The notes under the pieces were generated by a model. The model had not been told where the DNA came from and ran no database searches. It saw only the letters and a program-made list of their open reading frames with translations. From assembly GCF_004795895.1 (NCBI RefSeq), contig NZ_CP039250.1:1922001-1986000 (forward strand): a stretch of DNA of 64,000 bases, given 5' to 3'. Of the stretch, positions 56,588 to 64,000 are shown one piece after another. Every line of letters starts with the position of its first letter. Positions within the stretch are counted from its first letter, which is position 1. This DNA is from Sphingopyxis sp. PAMC25046. Its GTDB lineage: Bacteria; Pseudomonadota; Alphaproteobacteria; Sphingomonadales; Sphingomonadaceae. The translations under genes were made by a program, and so were the position numbers.

Positions 56588-58155
56588 AGAGCGGCTTCCG
56601 GCAATCGATGGCATGGCTGCACACCTGGACCGGGCTGCTGCTCGGCTGGCTGCTGTTCGCTATCTTCGTGACTGGGACATCGGCCTATTTTCAGGAAGAG
56701 ATCACGCGCTGGATGACGCCCGAAGTGCAGAGCGTCGCGGCCGACCGGGCGAGCGGCTTCGTCGCGGCGACCGAGTGGCTGAAGCGCGAGGCGCCCGGTG
56801 GCAGCGAATGGTCGATCTATTCGACGGGCAAGCGGGCCGCCGGCCTGCAGCTCTATTGGGTGAACGGCCCCGATGCTCCCGCCGATGCTCCGACCAGCGC
56901 GCGGCTCGACGGTACGGGGACCAAGGTTTTCGCGCGCGAGACGCTGGGCGGATGGTTCCTCTACCGCTTCCACTACGATCTTCATTACATCGACTGGTAT
57001 TGGGCGCGCTGGCTTGTCGGCATCGCGGCGATGGCGATGCTGATCGCGATCCTCAGCGGCATCGTCACGCACAAGAAAATCCTTGCCGATTTCTTCCTGC
57101 TGCGGCTCGGCAAGGGGCAGCGGAGCTGGCTTGATGCGCATAATGCGTCGAGCGTGTTGTTCCTGCCTTTCATCCTGATGATTACCTATACCGGCCTTGT
57201 CAGCCTCGCGACCCACTATATGCCGTGGGGTATCGCTGCCAATTACGTCAATCAGGACAAATATTTCGAAACCGCTTTCCCTTGGCCCGTGCCGGCGGAA
57301 AAGACGGGTCCGGCGCCGCTTGCACCCATTGGTCCGATCGTCGAGCGCGCGGAACAAAGCTGGGGAATCGCCGCCGGCAGCGTACGCATCCTCAACCCCG
57401 GCGATCGCTCGGCGCAGGTCATCGTGACGAGTGCGCCCGACGCGGGCATGTCGGTTCGCCCGCGCTCGCTGACCTTCGACGGGGTAACGGGCGTCCCGGT
57501 CGGTGCGCACGTCCCCTCGGGCGCCGCGACCGCGACCGAGGGCACGATGATCGGGCTTCATGCCGGTCGCTTCGCTTCGCCCTGGCTGCGGGCGCTCTAT
57601 TTCATCTCGGGGCTGGCGGGCTGTATCATGGTCGCGTCGGGTCTGATCCTCTGGACGGTGAAGCGCCGTGCGAAGCTTCCCGACCCCGATCGGCCGCATC
57701 TCGGCTTCCGGCTCGTCGAAAAGCTGAACATCGCGGCGATCGTCGGCTTGCCCTTCGGCATGGCCGTCTATTTCCTCGCTAACCGCCTGCTGCCACTCGG
57801 GATCGTCGACCGCAGCGACCAAGAGATCGACACCATGTTTATCGCGTGGGGCGCGGTGGCGGTATGGGCGCTGGCGCGACCCGCGCGGAACGCCTGGCTC
57901 GAAACCTTGTCGGCAACGGCGATTGCGTTCGCGTCGGTGCCCGTCGTCAACGCCCTGACAACGGATCGGGGCCTCTTCACCAGCCTTGCTGCGGGCGATA
58001 GCGTCTTTGCCGTGTTCGACGGCGCGATGATCCTTATTGCCGCCGCCTTTGGCTGGGCGGCACTGAAAGCTGCGCTCAGGGGCAGGGCGCAAAGCGGCAG
58101 GGCCATGGCGCGCCGTTCGCCCACCGATGCGGTGCCGGGCGTGGAGGCGGCATGA
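56584..58155 (+). CDS. PepSY-associated membrane protein (iron uptake)
   Basis: The 523-residue protein starts MAWLHTWTGLLLGWLLFAIFVTGTSAYFQEEI, the first helix of PepSY_TM proteins, with further helices near 155-175, 205-225, 335-360, 390-410 and three near the C-terminus. Conserved histidines in WLHTWTG, HYDLHYID, IVTHKK, LDAHNASS and GLHAGRF are candidate heme ligands, as in ferric-siderophore reductases. It overlaps both flanking genes (GTGA and ATGA), which proves tight coupling to DUF3649 and DUF3325. Confidence 0.9.
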   Translation: MKSGFRQSMAWLHTWTGLLLGWLLFAIFVTGTSAYFQEEITRWMTPEVQSVAADRASGFVAATEWLKREAPGGSEWSIYSTGKRAAGLQLYWVNGPDAPADAPTSARLDGTGTKVFARETLGGWFLYRFHYDLHYIDWYWARWLVGIAAMAMLIAILSGIVTHKKILADFFLLRLGKGQRSWLDAHNASSVLFLPFILMITYTGLVSLATHYMPWGIAANYVNQDKYFETAFPWPVPAEKTGPAPLAPIGPIVERAEQSWGIAAGSVRILNPGDRSAQVIVTSAPDAGMSVRPRSLTFDGVTGVPVGAHVPSGAATATEGTMIGLHAGRFASPWLRALYFISGLAGCIMVASGLILWTVKRRAKLPDPDRPHLGFRLVEKLNIAAIVGLPFGMAVYFLANRLLPLGIVDRSDQEIDTMFIAWGAVAVWALARPARNAWLETLSATAIAFASVPVVNALTTDRGLFTSLAAGDSVFAVFDGAMILIAAAFGWAALKAALRGRAQSGRAMARRSPTDAVPGVEAA

Positions 58156-58439
58156 TCCATGCTCTGCTCCTCCTGCTTGCCTTCTCGGGCTTCGTGCTGC
58201 TCTGCGCCGCGCGCGACCGGCACCAGCGCGATCTTCTGGGCCGCAAGCTACCCGTGGGGGCGACCGCCCGTCTGCGCCGGGGCGGCTTGTTCCTCCTGCT
58301 GGCCGCTTATCCGGTGGCGGGCCTCGCGCTCGGTTGGGGTTATGGGGCGATCGAGTGGCTCGGGCAGCTTAGCGGCGGCGCACTGCTCACCGTACTGCTT
58401 CTCAACCGCCTGTCGGCCCGCGGAACCGCCAGCCGCTGA
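58152..58439 (+). CDS. DUF3325 small membrane protein
   Basis: The 95-residue protein has three hydrophobic helices (ALLLLLAFSGFVLLCAARDRHQRDLLG start, GGLFLLLAAYPVAGLALGWG, GGALLTVLLLNRL) and matches DUF3325, the usual third partner of the DUF3649/PepSY unit. The start overlaps the PepSY stop by ATGA. No independent function known. Confidence 0.87.
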   Translation: MIHALLLLLAFSGFVLLCAARDRHQRDLLGRKLPVGATARLRRGGLFLLLAAYPVAGLALGWGYGAIEWLGQLSGGALLTVLLLNRLSARGTASR

Positions 58440-58502
58440 TCCTCCGTACGAAGGCGTCGTCGGCCGAACTGGACGCGTTTCTTCGCGAACTCTAAGGGGT
58501 TC

Positions 58503-59318
58503 ATGCCCTCGGCGGTTGGGGGGAGGTTGGCAGGTTCGATGACACATAAGCGCGCCATCATCATATCGGCGGAATTCGCCAGCTTCGTGGGGCGCGGGCG
58601 CGTCGATCCGGCGTGGCTGCCGCCCGAACCGATCGTCATCGGCTTCGGCGATATGGGTGAACCCGCGGTCAGCATATTGGCGAGCGAGGATATCGATCAC
58701 GGAGCGGACGGTCATATCCTGCTGTTCGCGATCAGCCGCACTGCCTGCCTGCGCATGTTCGGCCTGCTGCCGAGTGTGGCGGGAAGCTGGTATCTTTCCA
58801 CCGACCTGCGCGAGCTTGGTCGCGCGATCGTCGCGGTCGAGGGGGAGAGCGAAGTGGCGGGCATGCTCCGCGTCGCGCGCAGCCTCGAACTGCTCTGCAG
58901 GCTGTTCGAGGCGCTCGAAGAGCATCGGATGGTCGAGTTTCACGGCAAGACGTCGCTGAGCGAGGTCGATGCCAAGCGCGTCGCTGCCGCGCACCAGCTG
59001 GTGAGCGAAAGCTGGCGCGAGCCATTGACCGTGGCGGAGGTCGCGCGGCGGTCGGGGCTCGGCAAGGCGAAGCTGACGCAGGGTTTTCGCGAGATGTATA
59101 AATGCACTGTTGCAGAGGCGGTGAGCGAGCGACGGCTGTCGCACGCGCGCACCTTGCTTTCGCTGAGTGACCTTCCCGTTTCCAGCGTCGGCTATCGCTG
59201 CGGCTATCAAAGCAACGCCAGCTTCACGCGCGCCTTCGTGCGCCGGTTCGGCACGACGCCGACCGACTTGCGCCGACGCGAAAAGGGGCAGCATGGACCG
59301 GCTGCGCCTTTGCCGTGA
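58503..59318 (+). CDS. AraC-family transcriptional regulator
   Basis: The 271-residue protein has a beta-rich N-terminal region without a clear match and a C-terminal AraC domain with two helix-turn-helix units (LTVAEVARRSGLGKAKLTQGFREMY and VSSVGYRCGYQSNASFTRAFVRRFGTTPTDLRR). It resembles PchR-type siderophore regulators, and its position 63 bases after the iron-uptake genes supports this. TAAGGGG precedes the ATG. The ligand is probably a ferric siderophore. Confidence 0.9.
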   Translation: MPSAVGGRLAGSMTHKRAIIISAEFASFVGRGRVDPAWLPPEPIVIGFGDMGEPAVSILASEDIDHGADGHILLFAISRTACLRMFGLLPSVAGSWYLSTDLRELGRAIVAVEGESEVAGMLRVARSLELLCRLFEALEEHRMVEFHGKTSLSEVDAKRVAAAHQLVSESWREPLTVAEVARRSGLGKAKLTQGFREMYKCTVAEAVSERRLSHARTLLSLSDLPVSSVGYRCGYQSNASFTRAFVRRFGTTPTDLRRREKGQHGPAAPLP

Positions 59319-59386
59319 TGCCTGTCGTGGTTTCCGAGAAGCGCCGGCGGAAGTTTCATGATACCCGGCAGCGGCGCGGCGTAAAA

Positions 59387-59413
59387 TCCCGGCGTCGCCA
59401 AGCGGCGCCGGGA
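59387..59413 (-). terminator. Terminator of the heavy-metal efflux operon
   Basis: Leftward, TCCCGGCG-C-CGC and GCG-A-CGCCGGGA pair with one mismatch, and TTTTAC follows. It lies 11 bases beyond the czcA-type stop and also faces the AraC gene end. Confidence 0.75.
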
Positions 59414-59423
59414 AGGATCGGGT

Positions 59424-63896
<4,473 letters not shown>

Positions 63897-63900
<4 letters not shown>

Positions 63901-64000
63901 CGGATTGTCTCCATATTGGCAAGCAGGGGCGCGTGGCGGCCCAAAAGCCGGTCGAGCCGCACGCCGAGCAAATGAAAGCGCCTGAGCAGCTCGACCCGCC
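63897..64000 (-). CDS. TolC-family outer-membrane efflux protein (partial, C-terminus)
   Basis: Only the last 33 residues are in the window (RVELLRRFHLLGVRLDRLL then RHAPLLANMETIR and a stop). The stop overlaps the adaptor ATG. The arrangement of outer-membrane protein, adaptor and pump is the normal czcCBA order, so it is called from context; the visible piece alone proves little. Confidence 0.6.

Noticed and set aside
54056-56614. Very long minus-strand open frame (over 800 codons) opposite the siderophore receptor
   Set aside because: The plus-strand protein has all receptor landmarks; the opposite frame is low-complexity and has no recognisable start, signal or domain.

Overview
The window is one piece of a GC-rich alphaproteobacterial chromosome, most probably from the family Sphingomonadaceae (Sphingopyxis- or Sphingomonas-like). 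The supports are the high G+C coding style, two TonB-dependent receptors sitting inside catabolic and iron clusters, an EcfG-type stress promoter (GGAAC-N16-CGTT), the family-typical sulfur operon (cobA, DUF2849, nitrite/sulfite reductase, DUF934, cysH), an UPF0262/dnaB pair and coniferyl-aldehyde-dehydrogenase-like and AI-2E-family genes. The genus is an inference; no rRNA is present.

Bases 1-11.8 kb form a catabolic cluster around a divergent promoter near 6.95 kb. Leftward run a TonB receptor, an S9 peptidase and an MFS permease; on the left edge lie an ArgE-like M20 hydrolase and a GntR/FCD regulator. Rightward, tightly packed, run a hotdog thioesterase, an SDR dehydrogenase, a beta-keto-acid cleavage enzyme (BKACE), an ornithine-cyclodeaminase-family reductase and both subunits of aconitase X. 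The last three genes match the known cis-3-hydroxy-L-proline to L-proline route. The first three match the chemical logic of carnitine degradation (oxidise a beta-hydroxy acid, exchange it with acetyl-CoA, hydrolyse the acyl-CoA). The combination suggests an uncharacterised uptake and degradation pathway, and is the best candidate here for a new system.

From 11.8 to 22.0 kb the sequence looks accessory. It holds an intact IS110-family element of the IS1111 type with subterminal inverted repeats and a likely bridge-RNA region, a LysR regulator divergent from a redox/methyltransferase/GNAT gene set headed by a collapsed alcohol dehydrogenase, an IS5-type transposase scar, and three alpha/beta hydrolases or esterases.

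From 22.0 to 53 kb the content is mostly core: an FKBP isomerase, a stress-type DUF1328 protein, a DUF885 peptidase-like protein, an EF-hand protein followed by a two-component system, a TesB-like thioesterase, a trans-acting enoyl-reductase-like protein, DoxX, a GH5 glycosidase, dcd, cdd with a GH25 lysozyme, dnaB, the six-gene assimilatory sulfur operon, astD, a hydrolase/glycosyltransferase pair, a nitronate-monooxygenase-like flavoprotein, a 2-hydroxyacid dehydrogenase, an SH3 protein, an RcnB-like protein, a thiolase, an aldehyde dehydrogenase and an AI-2E transporter. A tRNA-Leu(CAA) lies at 53.2 kb.

From 53.3 to 59.3 kb there is an iron-uptake locus: a DUF4198 protein, a siderophore-type TonB receptor, DUF3649, PepSY and DUF3325 membrane proteins and an AraC regulator, with Fur-box-like inverted repeats ahead of the first and second genes. 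The window ends in a leftward heavy-metal efflux operon (TolC-family end, CzcB-like adaptor, CzcA-like pump) closed by a terminator.
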